Assembly: GCF_016918785.1 (NCBI RefSeq)
Contig: NZ_JAFFPT010000029.1
Span: forward strand, 1 to 9,579
DNA length: 9,579 bases
Origin: Leptospira ainazelensis
Lineage (GTDB): Bacteria > Spirochaetota > Leptospiria > Leptospirales > Leptospiraceae
Reading direction: 5' to 3'
Made by a program: the position numbers and the translations under genes. The notes below the pieces were generated by a model that saw only the letters and a list, made by a program, of their open reading frames with translations, searched no databases and was not told where the DNA came from. Positions 1 to 7,412 of the stretch are shown here, piece by piece. Position 1 is the first letter of the stretch, and every line of letters starts with the position of its first letter.

Positions 1-370
1 ATAAGCCTTCCATCCCAACAACGTATTCCTAAAATATCGGAACACCATCTTAGATTGCTTTTTAATGTGATGATTTTCCCTTCATGGATCCGTTTTAACC
101 TTGGAGCATTCCTTTGTAAAAGGAGGTTTTGTTCCTTCATGATTCGGTAGATCCGTTTATGATTCACTCGTGGTAAATCCTTGTTTCTATTGATCCGATT
201 GACGATCGCTGTAATTCTTGGATACCCGTAGGTAGGTCTATCATGGCAGACATCTTTGATCGTTTGCAAGATATGCTCTTTGAATTCGGTGATCGAATGT
301 TTTGTTCGAAGAAGGCGATTCTTGTAGTAAAAAATCGAACGGGAAACTCCTAATGCGGAAGCAATTCTTG

Positions 371-374
<4 letters not shown>
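1..374 (-). CDS. IS3-family transposase OrfB, N-terminal part (runs off the window)
   Basis: Catalytic DDE subunit of the IS2-like transposase. The frame is open from an ATG at 374, whose ATGA overlaps the corrected OrfA stop, down to base 1. Visible blocks are the helix-turn-helix (MTRIASALGVSRSIFYYKNR), the HTH_21 segment (RPTYGYPRITAIVNR, then VNHKRIYRIMKEQNLLLQR) and the start of the rve integrase core (SNLRWCSDI), whose aspartate should be the first of the DDE triad. The other two catalytic residues are beyond the edge. No stop or frameshift is seen in the 124 codons present. Normal production would be as an OrfAB fusion by minus-one slippage in the A run at 416-424. Confidence 0.85.
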
Positions 375-759
<385 letters not shown>

Positions 760-802
760 AGCTTTACTCCTATTGTTTAGGAGCTAACTCAGGTGTACGG
801 TT

Positions 803-1213
803 TTAAGTGGGGTAACTACAATATTCGTCTTGGAATTTTTCATCGAAAGCAATTTTCAAGGAAATGCCGCAATCCTTCTTTTTATCGCTGTTCGCATCTC
901 CTTCCAAAATTGCAAGATCATCTCCGATAAGAAAGACTTCCATTAATATTGCTGGAGGAATCGGCAGAGATCCTTTCTCCAAATTTTCGATATATTCGTT
1001 AATAACTTCGTCATTGAATATATATTGTGTTAATTCATTCTTTAAATACTTCCCATGAAGTAATCCAGTCAATACAAGATGTAGGGCTTCTAATATAGTT
1101 GACTTCCCCGCTTCATTGTCACCCACCAGAATATTAATTCCGCTATTAAACTCGATTGTGAATCGACCTTTTAATGATTTATAGTTTTCTATAACTAATT
1201 TTCTGATTAACAT
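803..1213 (-). pseudogene. AAA/OLD-like ATPase, 5' fragment truncated by the IS
   Basis: N-terminal part of an ABC-type/AAA ATPase of the OLD, RecF or SMC kind: MLIRKLVIENYKSLKG at the start, then the Walker A motif GDNEAGKST at about residues 32-40, followed by ILEALHLVLTG. These proteins bind ATP and DNA ends; OLD members add a C-terminal Toprim nuclease, often in phage defence. Only about 131 native residues remain. The final codons (..CSYPT and the stop) are read from the IS end at 820, so Walker B, signature motif and any nuclease domain are lost. No ribosome binding site is obvious before the start at 1213. It sits first downstream of attC-1 and so is its own cassette. Which family member it was cannot be decided from this fragment. 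Confidence 0.8.
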
Positions 1214-1247
1214 ACTAATTATTCTTAAGCTTCTATTATTGGATTAA

Positions 1248-1267
1248 GCCAGCCAAGGACGGCTGGC
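1248..1267. other. Hairpin 1, loop AAGGAC, 7-bp stem
   Basis: Perfect inverted repeat GCCAGCC / GGCTGGC around the hexaloop AAGGAC (GTCCTT on the cassette sense strand). It lies in the leader of the ATPase cassette, 25 bases from the attC-1 core. It shares its loop, but not its stem, with two other hairpins at 8585-8600 and 9350-9369. Confidence 0.65.
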
Positions 1268-1292
1268 GTCTTAATGAGGGGCGCGGCATGGC

Positions 1293-1477
1293 AGATAACG
1301 AAAGAGGCTTCTCGACGTTCGCGTTCCCGAAGCGCCTGTGCGCGAAGGGATTGGCGGAGGCTTGAGCGACCTTAGTCGCGTCTCGCAAGCCGAACGACAA
1401 AGCGAATGTGGCGAAGCCCGGAGTGAGTCCGAGCGAGAGCCGTGAGTGACGAACGGAGCGAGAAGACGAAGTTATGC
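1293..1477 (-). repeat. attC-1 (recombination site of the type IIG cassette)
   Basis: Integron attC-like site of 185 bases. Cores are AGATAAC at 1293-1299 (R' on the minus strand, a poor match) and GTTATGC at 1471-1477 (R''). Arms inside the cores pair: GAGGCTTCTCG near 1304-1314 with GCGAGAAG near 1458-1465. It is the most diverged of the seven sites. The inner stem is GGCTTG / CAAGCC enclosing GCGAC-CTTA-GTCGC, where attC-2 has different but still paired bases. The gene to its right ends only seven bases away, as expected for a cassette whose attC follows its ORF. Confidence 0.8.
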
Positions 1478-1484
1478 GCCGTTT

Positions 1485-4400
1485 TTAATAATTATCAACT
1501 TCAATTGTGTTTATTTCTTCTTTAGTCAAGCCATATAACTGATAAACCATCTGGTCAATTTCTTTATCTGTGTAGTCAATTGCTTCCTTAGCAGCAAGGG
1601 CTTCCTTTTTTAAGCGATTAAAGCGATTGAGCCACTTCTCTTCTTCCTCTGTAGATAAAATCTTTTTCTTTTTCTTAAGTTCACTAGTGAACTCTGACCA
1701 ATTGAGTAGATACCAATCCTCTAATTTTCCTGTAACTTTTTGAATTTCGAATTCGGAGACTAAGAGAGTTGTAAAACTCTTCTGTATTTCCCCTAGTTCT
1801 TTATTTTTAGTGAGCATAACATCCGCTAGTTTAATAAAAGGCTTTTGATCTTCGGGTGGTATATTTTTGATCGGGATAGCCCTTAAGTCTTCGGGATAAA
1901 TACTTGAATAAGAGCCTTGTAGAGTATCAGTACTCAGAAAGCTACTGAAATAAAATTTGCATAGTGTTGAGCAAAGGATCAAAAGCACATATTTAAGATT
2001 GATTTCAGAATCAACAAGAATTTCCCATCTATTTTCCGGTTTTTGAAATTTCAATACTTCGCTATTCCATAGGATTAGATGCATTAAATTATCATTTGAA
2101 TAAAACTTTTCCTCATCATAATAGGCTATTATTGTATTATTTGCACCACTTATCCTTCTTACAATAACTTTGGGGCTATCAAATAATAGCGGATATTTAG
2201 CTCTATGAAAATGGTTGATATTATTATCATAATCAATATATTTATTTTCATAATTCGCATAGTATCGCTTAAGATCGCTACCTACAATATATTTCTTATA
2301 TCCCTTTCTATATTCATTAAATATTACATCATCCTTTGTAAAATGTTTAGGACTTCCTTCCTTAGAATGGGCAACGACTCCTGTATTGATACATACAATT
2401 TGTCCAAGCAAAATCGAATCATCATGTAGTTTTTCATAAATATTAATTGAAATAGGATTAATATTTGTTTTTATCGCTGAATTTTTTAAATTTCGAAAGA
2501 ATTGCGGGCTAACAAGGACAGAGGTTTCGTCAACGTTTTTCTTAATTTTTATTTTATTTTTTAAATTGTGCTTTTTATTCAGTACATAAATGAACGTTTG
2601 TCTTGCAACATTTTCAAAAATGATTTTTTCACCGAAATCGAGAATCTCTAGTATGCTATACTCTGATAAAAGCTTTTCTCTTGCTTTTGTCGAATGCTTT
2701 TCTTTAAGCAATGACGTTGGTAAAATAAATGATTGGTAACCTTGTGCATTAAGTAATTGCAAGCTTTTAGCAATAAAACAAATAAAAATATCCCAATGCC
2801 CCGTAAGCCAATCAGCAAATTTAGTCTCCAGTATTTTGACCTTGTCTCTATCATAGCTTGATAAAGTCCAATTTGAAACATAGGGAGGGTTCCCTACGAC
2901 CACATCGAACCCGCCTGTGTCCATAATAGACTTAAACTTTTCCTTCCAATCAAACGCTAGTTCTCCCACGACAGATTTATCTTCTATCAATGAGTTACCC
3001 CATTTGATATTATTATGAAGGCTATTAAGTTTTTTATTTTTAGTCGCAGTTTTGAGCCAGAGTGCTAACTTTGTGATTTCGACTGATTCCTGGTTCAAGT
3101 CTACACCGTAGAGATTATTTTCTAAAATTGTTTTGCTGATGGAATCGAAATCGAAGAGTTCGCCTTGTGTAGTTTTATTTTTGATTTCTTTAATTTCAGC
3201 ATACACTCTTTCATGTTCTTTCCAGAGATAGTTAAACGCGGCAATTAAAAATGCTCCCGAACCGCAAGCAGGGTCGAGGATTTTAATTTTAGACAGGTAA
3301 TCATCTCTATATTCTCGTAAGATTGAGTATTCTTTATTTTTCTTTAAATTTGAATACTTCTTAGTTACCTCGGTTTTTTTATCTTCTAACCATGCTCCGA
3401 CAGTCTTTTCAATTATATATCGAGTAATATGATCAGGAGTATAAAATACACCTTCTTTTTTGCGTTTTGTTTTCTTAGCATCAAATTTAATATGCTTATG
3501 TTCAAGGACATCTACTTCCTTCAAAAATTCCAATACAAATTGTTTTTCTTGTTTTCTCGGGGACTGATCTAATTCTTGAAAACTAACACGCATTTCCTCT
3601 AAATCTGAAATACTCTGCTCAAAGATGTGGCCGAGAATATTTACGTTTAATTCGTTCTCGTCACCAAAGTCATACCGCATTCCGATCTCTGCAATTTCTT
3701 CAAATAAGAAATTTGGTAGCTTAAGTGCATCGAGATCCGCATCAGGTTTAAATAATTCTCCATTATAACCATTTTCTATTCCGAAGGCCTTACCCTCATC
3801 TATTGCTTGAAATAAATCTTTTATTTTAGCATATATGCTAAAATGTTGAGAATTATAATATTTCTCTTTTATTTGCGATTGTATAATGTCTGCAGATAGT
3901 ACATTTGAGGGAATTAGATGTTCTCTAGAATCTTCGCAAAACCAACAAAATATGATCCGATCTAAAAGCTTTTGAACTAATTGCAACAATTCAGATTTAG
4001 ACTTGCTTAATTCATATTGCTGATTATGTTTCAGAGCTTCATAGAATATTTGACTTCTTAGATTTTTATAAGCAAAATAAAATTCTTTTTGGACTTTAGT
4101 TTCTTCAAAGCCTTTAATTCTAAGAAGTTCTTCTGTTTTAGAAATTCCGTTTAAGCTAAGTAGATTTTCTTTTTTAAGAAGCGTAATGAACTTTAAAATT
4201 TCTGTGTCCGTAGATAAAGGTAAATATTTATCTTGATATTCAGTTGGGACATTAAAGAAAAATGTCTCATAGACGTTTTGTCCCTTTTCCCGATTATAGA
4301 TTCTAATTTCGTTGAAATTTGTGACTATACCCCATTTTGCGGACGGATGATTCAGAAGGTATTTCCAACATTGGTCAATTGGAGAAAGTTTATCTTGACG

Positions 4401-4799
4401 GTAGGATAATTTTGCTAAGTCATTTGAGTTTTGTCCTTTAAATTCTATTACTACTTCAGAAGTATTTATATTTTTCGAAAAATTTCCCAGAGCCAAATCT
4501 GCAAAACCCGGTGCACCTGTAACTCCTGCTCCATCAATTTTAAATTTCGGGTAAATGTTAAAATTTTCAGTATTTTCACCTTTCCCAATATAGCCCAATA
4601 TTTTTTTAAAAACTATATCGACAAATTCAATTTCATCCGTACTTTCTTTATCTACGTCTGGATTAAATGTTTCGCAATTCTTTTGCCAATTAAGAACTAT
4701 ATCTCTTATCTCTTGCAATTTTTGAGAGGAAATTTGAAGTTCCTTTCTAAAATAATTATTCTTTTTAAAGTATGTTTCATTAAAGAGTGAATGGGACAT
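1485..4799 (-). CDS. Type IIG restriction-modification enzyme (fused endonuclease, N6-adenine methyltransferase and specificity domain)
   Basis: Single-chain enzyme of 1104 residues, normal for Eco57I-like type IIG proteins, expected to methylate adenine in its site and cut unmodified DNA in the cytoplasm. Nuclease: PGFADLALG (Asp 101) and VVIEFKGQ (Glu 119, Lys 121) fit a PD-(D/E)XK site. A helical connector follows to about 440. Methyltransferase: GVFYTPDHITRYIIEKTV (motif X, about 450-467), DPACGSGAFLIA (motif I, 509-520, binds S-adenosylmethionine), NNLYGVDLNQESVEITKLAL (561-580) and NPPY (637-640, catalytic). The region from about 830 to 1050 should be the TaqI-like target-recognition part. 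No frameshift is seen and all key residues are present, so it looks functional. The start at 4799 has a poor ribosome binding site. At 3.6 kb the cassette is unusually long. A PglX-like BREX methylase is the main alternative, made less likely by the nuclease motif and by the absence of other BREX genes. Confidence 0.88.
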   Translation of the reverse strand: MSHSLFNETYFKKNNYFRKELQISSQKLQEIRDIVLNWQKNCETFNPDVDKESTDEIEFVDIVFKKILGYIGKGENTENFNIYPKFKIDGAGVTGAPGFADLALGNFSKNINTSEVVIEFKGQNSNDLAKLSYRQDKLSPIDQCWKYLLNHPSAKWGIVTNFNEIRIYNREKGQNVYETFFFNVPTEYQDKYLPLSTDTEILKFITLLKKENLLSLNGISKTEELLRIKGFEETKVQKEFYFAYKNLRSQIFYEALKHNQQYELSKSKSELLQLVQKLLDRIIFCWFCEDSREHLIPSNVLSADIIQSQIKEKYYNSQHFSIYAKIKDLFQAIDEGKAFGIENGYNGELFKPDADLDALKLPNFLFEEIAEIGMRYDFGDENELNVNILGHIFEQSISDLEEMRVSFQELDQSPRKQEKQFVLEFLKEVDVLEHKHIKFDAKKTKRKKEGVFYTPDHITRYIIEKTVGAWLEDKKTEVTKKYSNLKKNKEYSILREYRDDYLSKIKILDPACGSGAFLIAAFNYLWKEHERVYAEIKEIKNKTTQGELFDFDSISKTILENNLYGVDLNQESVEITKLALWLKTATKNKKLNSLHNNIKWGNSLIEDKSVVGELAFDWKEKFKSIMDTGGFDVVVGNPPYVSNWTLSSYDRDKVKILETKFADWLTGHWDIFICFIAKSLQLLNAQGYQSFILPTSLLKEKHSTKAREKLLSEYSILEILDFGEKIIFENVARQTFIYVLNKKHNLKNKIKIKKNVDETSVLVSPQFFRNLKNSAIKTNINPISINIYEKLHDDSILLGQIVCINTGVVAHSKEGSPKHFTKDDVIFNEYRKGYKKYIVGSDLKRYYANYENKYIDYDNNINHFHRAKYPLLFDSPKVIVRRISGANNTIIAYYDEEKFYSNDNLMHLILWNSEVLKFQKPENRWEILVDSEINLKYVLLILCSTLCKFYFSSFLSTDTLQGSYSSIYPEDLRAIPIKNIPPEDQKPFIKLADVMLTKNKELGEIQKSFTTLLVSEFEIQKVTGKLEDWYLLNWSEFTSELKKKKKILSTEEEEKWLNRFNRLKKEALAAKEAIDYTDKEIDQMVYQLYGLTKEEINTIEVDNY

Positions 4800-4824
4800 T
4801 TTGTTTTATTGTCTTTTGGATCTG

Positions 4825-4853
4825 ATTTTCCTATTTTTTAGAAATATTCTCAA
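4825..4853 (-). promoter_or_regulatory. Candidate promoter of the type IIG gene
   Basis: On the minus strand TTGAGA (4848-4853, five of six to TTGACA) is followed after 17 bases by GAAAAT (4825-4830, four of six to TATAAT), about 25 bases before the start codon. The region is AT-rich, so chance matches are possible. Confidence 0.35.
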
Positions 4854-4880
4854 TTGGCGACTTTGTTTTTTAAAAATGGC

Positions 4881-5064
4881 GCATAACGAAAGAGGCTTCT
4901 CGACGTTGCGTCCGCAAGCGCTTGTGCGCGACGCGGTTGGCACGAGGTTCGAGGCGCCTTAGCGCCGGCTCGCGAACCGAAGTGACAAAGCAATGTGCCG
5001 GAGGCCGGAGTGAGCGCGAGCGGGAACCGTGAGTCGCGAACGAAGTGAGAAGCCGAAGTTAGAC
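4881..5064 (-). repeat. attC-2 (recombination site of the DUF4238 cassette)
   Basis: Site of 184 bases with cores GCATAAC (4881-4887) and GTTAGAC (5058-5064). Complementary arms GGCTTCTC and GAGAAGCC lie just inside. The centre folds as GGTTCG / CGAACC enclosing GGCGC-CTTA-GCGCC. It differs from attC-3 at about seven positions counted by eye, two of them in the left core, which points to recent copying or exchange between these sites. Confidence 0.88.
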
Positions 5065-5076
5065 GCAGTGTTGCAT

Positions 5077-5973
5077 TTATCCTGAATATCGATCGGAGAC
5101 TTTCAGAATTTCAGTAAGAACATCTGGTATTGAACGGGGAGAAAACATAAACTTAATATCCGAAACCCATTGAAGATAATTTAACTCGTGAACATGACTC
5201 TCTGTAATAGGATAATATTGCCAATGTGGTTCATCTATTAAATCATCTATATAAAAAGCACGCTGAGGGGATATAGGAAAGACAATCTTTGTATTTGGTC
5301 TATTTATGCCTTTATTTTTATCATTCAAAATAAGGACGGGATTATCACTGGTCACAAAGGCTGGTTTATCGCAATGAAGAATTGACCATCTTTTCTTTAG
5401 TAATTGTTCTACCAAATGCATTGAGTTTCCCTTTATATTATCAAGAAAGGAATTTTTCAAATCGGTTGTGCTTTGATTTCTATATAAGTCATATCCCTCA
5501 AAATTCAATTCCAGCTCTGAATCAGATATTTCAATCGTCATTTTATTAGATTCTTTTTTAACCTCATCAAGCAGATTGACTATTTTTTTATGGTATTTTT
5601 CCCAATCTGAAAATTGAATTGGGTGCCTCACTAACATTAAGCCTAAAAAAGGAGAAAATCCTTTTTTATAAGAATCAGATTTATTAAAATTAAAGGAGCC
5701 ATAAGCTAAAGTTTTCCATATTTGGCTTATTAAGCCTTCAATATCTGCAAACTCCGATTCTAAAGTAGTATCTTTACTACCTTCTATTTTTTTAGTATAT
5801 AAATCATTCTTGGCAGCTACAGCCCGAATACCTGTTTTAAATTCTGCTTGGTCAGTATCGCCTCTTTGAAAGCACCATATTTCTGGACTTTCTGTTCCAA
5901 TAGATTCTGTTACGGCAAAATATTCTAAGTAGAATTGTGGAATCCAATGATGTCTTCTCGGTATATTCTTCAT
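5077..5973 (-). CDS. DUF4238 family protein
   Basis: Protein of 298 residues of unknown function. Family marks are HHWIPQFYLEYFA at residues 8-20, LMLVRHPIQF at about 112-121 and the FVTSDNPV block at 206-213. No signal peptide or membrane segment is seen, so it should be cytoplasmic. I chose the ATG at 5973: an upstream ATG at 6027 in the same frame would place 18 codons inside attC-3, and the family block begins right after the chosen start. Only 17 bases separate this start from the attC core and no promoter fits there, so transcription probably comes from the BrnTA cassette upstream. DUF4238 proteins often occur in accessory regions; a role in defence is only inferred from the neighbours. 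Confidence 0.8.
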   Translation of the reverse strand: MKNIPRRHHWIPQFYLEYFAVTESIGTESPEIWCFQRGDTDQAEFKTGIRAVAAKNDLYTKKIEGSKDTTLESEFADIEGLISQIWKTLAYGSFNFNKSDSYKKGFSPFLGLMLVRHPIQFSDWEKYHKKIVNLLDEVKKESNKMTIEISDSELELNFEGYDLYRNQSTTDLKNSFLDNIKGNSMHLVEQLLKKRWSILHCDKPAFVTSDNPVLILNDKNKGINRPNTKIVFPISPQRAFYIDDLIDEPHWQYYPITESHVHELNYLQWVSDIKFMFSPRSIPDVLTEILKVSDRYSG

Positions 5974-5990
5974 CTTTATTGCAACATTGC

Positions 5991-6174
5991 GTCTAACGAA
6001 AGAGGCTTCTCGACGTTGCGTCCGCAAGCGCCTGTGCGCGATGCGGTTGGCACGAGGTTCGAGGCGCCTTAGCGCCGTCCCGCGAACCGAAGTGACAAAG
6101 CAATGTGCCGGAGGCCGGAGTGAGCGCGAGCGGGAACCGTGAGTCGCGAACGTAGTGAGAAGCCGAAGTTAGAC
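5991..6174 (-). repeat. attC-3 (recombination site of the BrnTA cassette)
   Basis: Site of 184 bases with canonical cores on both sides: GTCTAAC (5991-5997, RYYYAAC) and GTTAGAC (6168-6174, GTTRRRY). Inside, spacers of six and three bases separate the cores from the paired arms GGCTTCTC and GAGAAGCC. The arm near 6150-6157 carries extra unpaired bases relative to its partner (CGACG versus CGTAGTG), which places L'' on that side and fits minus-strand cassette orientation. Confidence 0.9.
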
Positions 6175-6191
6175 GACGTGCGGGAACTTTC

Positions 6192-6464
6192 TCAGCGTTC
6201 TTTCAATTTCCCAGTTACATATTGATGTAATATACTTGAAACTAAAGTTTGATAAGGAATACCAATTTCCAAGGCCTTCGTTTTTAATAATTGAATATCT
6301 TTTCCAGCAATTCGAATATTCATCCTTTTATCTTTTAATAACGTATTTTTGGCAGCAGATTTAAACTTTTTTAAATACTGCGTTTTGTTATCAACCGGTT
6401 TCCATTCATTTTTCTCAATGGAGGATTCTAAACTCTTCTCTTCTTGACTAAGCTTATATTTCAT
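6192..6464 (-). CDS. BrnA-like/CopG-type antitoxin of a BrnT module
   Basis: Antitoxin of 90 residues. The C-terminal part has a ribbon-helix-helix pattern: DKRMNIRIAGKDIQLLKTKALEIGIPYQTLVSSILHQYV, with the strand at about 47-52 and two helices after it. It should bind the toxin encoded just before it and repress their operon as a dimer. The start ATG overlaps the toxin stop (ATGA at 6461-6464) and has a strong GGAGG ribosome binding site at 6472-6476 with seven-base spacing, unlike the toxin, which has none. That difference would favour antitoxin excess. The sequence is full length and looks intact. CopG-like antitoxins of other toxin families look similar; the partner decides the call. Confidence 0.78.
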   Translation of the reverse strand: MKYKLSQEEKSLESSIEKNEWKPVDNKTQYLKKFKSAAKNTLLKDKRMNIRIAGKDIQLLKTKALEIGIPYQTLVSSILHQYVTGKLKER

Positions 6465-6739
6465 AGATTTGCCTCCGGTAAATAGATGCTAGTATATTTT
6501 CTTGAGGGGTATGCAGTTTTTAAAAAATATGTATTCTTACTTTCAATTGTAGGTATTACCCAAGCGTAATTATCAATTTCAATGATAATCAAAATTTGAT
6601 TTTGATACTTTTCTTTATTCGGATGTTTTAGAATTTCTAGAACAGATCCTGACTCAATTTCAATAACTATCCTCTCGAAACTGATATTCCGCTCTGCCTT
6701 TAATTTTTCATTCTTAATATTATCCCAATCAAAAACCAC
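6461..6739 (-). CDS. brnT: BrnT family toxin (ribonuclease)
   Basis: Toxin of 92 residues in the RelE-like BrnT family, whose members cut RNA and slow growth under stress. Family marks are VFDWDNIKNEKLKAERNISFE at residues 2-22, VLEILKHPN at about 33-41, an IIIEIDNYAWVIP core strand pair and the terminal FLKTAYPSRKYTSIYL. All are present, so it looks functional. The start is a GTG at 6739; the family normally begins this close to FDWD. No ribosome binding site precedes it and the candidate -10 box ends six bases upstream, so the transcript is probably leaderless. It overlaps its antitoxin by four bases and forms one cassette with it between attC-4 and attC-3. Confidence 0.85.
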   Translation of the reverse strand: MVFDWDNIKNEKLKAERNISFERIVIEIESGSVLEILKHPNKEKYQNQILIIIEIDNYAWVIPTIESKNTYFLKTAYPSRKYTSIYLPEANL

Positions 6740-6745
6740 AGGTCT

Positions 6746-6773
6746 TAAATATCAAACGTGTGCCTTATGTCAA
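6746..6773 (-). promoter_or_regulatory. Candidate BrnTA promoter giving a leaderless mRNA
   Basis: On the minus strand a perfect -35 box TTGACA (6768-6773) is followed after 16 bases by TATTTA (6746-6751, three of six to consensus). The -10 box ends six bases before the GTG start, so the transcript would begin at or next to the start codon. I see no clear operator palindrome here. The remaining 100 bases up to attC-4 are AT-rich with no ORF. Confidence 0.5.
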
Positions 6774-6880
6774 TACAATCATTTTAACAAAATTTATTTG
6801 AAAGAGTCCTTTAAATGCATCTAAACTGATTGAAGTGTTTTTTGAAAAGTATCTGAAACCGGAGAGTTTTCCCACATGTC

Positions 6881-7086
6881 GTATAACGAAAGAAGCTTGC
6901 CGACGTCGCGTCCCCGAGCGCCTGCGCGCGAAAGGGTCGCGAACTTTTCTTACTGAAAAACTCTTCTCTTACTGAAAAACTCTTCTTTTACTATTTAGCC
7001 AAGTTCGCGAAGCGATGTGTCGAAGACCGAAGTGAGTCCGAACGGGAACCGTGAGTGACGAACGGAGCGGCAAGCGTTAGTTAGGC
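6881..7086 (-). repeat. attC-4 (subtype B, recombination site of the ORF-less cassette)
   Basis: Site of 206 bases with cores GTATAAC (6881-6887) and GTTAGGC (7080-7086); a second core-like GTTAGTT overlaps at 7076-7082. The arms are AGCTTGCCG and CGGCAAGC, different from the GGCTTCTC arms of attC-1, 2, 3, 5 and 6, so this is a second subtype shared with attC-7. The inner stem is a perfect nine-base repeat CGCGAACTT / AAGTTCGCG (6938-6946, 7001-7009) whose loop holds a 19-base tandem repeat. Confidence 0.85.
6950..6997. repeat. Tandem repeat of 19 bases in the attC-4 loop
   Basis: Two copies of TTACTGAAAAACTCTTCT plus one more base (6950-6968 and 6969-6987) and a partial third beginning TTACTATTTA. 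attC-7 has one full copy plus the same partial one, so copy number differs between the two subtype B sites. The repeat is AT-rich inside a GC-rich site and sits in the end loop of the inner stem. Confidence 0.8.
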
Positions 7087-7202
7087 GAGCGTTCCGCGAG
7101 CGCCAAGAAAATATATCGTTAAACCATTGCAACCTAATGAAACAGTTGCAGTTATCCCTTTAAAACACTTAGCCAACCCAAAGAAAAGCGAAGCGGAATG
7201 TC
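7087..7202 (-). other. ORF-less integron cassette body
   Basis: 116 bases between attC-5 and attC-4 with no ORF above a few codons on either strand. Its ends repeat each other as an inverted repeat (GTTAGGCGACATTCCGC against GTTAGGCGAGCGTTCCGC), so it is a complete cassette and not a leftover spacer. It contains a small inverted repeat TGCAAC / GTTGCA near 7125-7155. I see no convincing promoter or RNA gene. Confidence 0.7.
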
Positions 7203-7391
7203 GCCTAACGAAAGAGGCTTCTCGACGTTGCGTCCGCAAGCGCCTGTGCGCGATGCGGTTGGCACGAGGTTCGAGTGAGCCTTAGCGAACGTCGTCTCGC
7301 GAACCGAAGTGACAAAGCAATGGGCCGGAGGCCGGAGTGAGCGCGAGCGGGAACCGTGAGTCGCGAACGGAGTGAGAAGCCGAAGTTAAGC
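7203..7391 (-). repeat. attC-5 (recombination site of the DUF4062 cassette)
   Basis: Site of 189 bases with cores GCCTAAC (7203-7209) and GTTAAGC (7385-7391). Arms GGCTTCTC and GAGAAGCC pair as in attC-2, 3 and 6. The inner stem keeps GGTTCG / CGAACC but has a longer end loop (GAGTGAGCCTTAGCGAACGT) than attC-2 and attC-3. Confidence 0.88.
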
Positions 7392-7412
7392 GCTGTGCCA
7401 ATCTTTACTATT

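Noticed and set aside
2205..4790. Plus-strand and alternate-frame ORFs inside the type IIG gene
   Set aside because: Low-complexity shadows of an uninterrupted 1104-codon gene with all expected motifs.
5974..6027. Upstream ATG that would lengthen the DUF4238 protein by 18 residues
   Set aside because: The extra residues come from attC-3 and have no family match; the cassette boundary favours the ATG at 5973.
7087..7202. tRNA or small RNA gene in the ORF-less cassette
   Set aside because: No cloverleaf, T-loop sequence or terminator could be seen; only a weak six-base inverted repeat.
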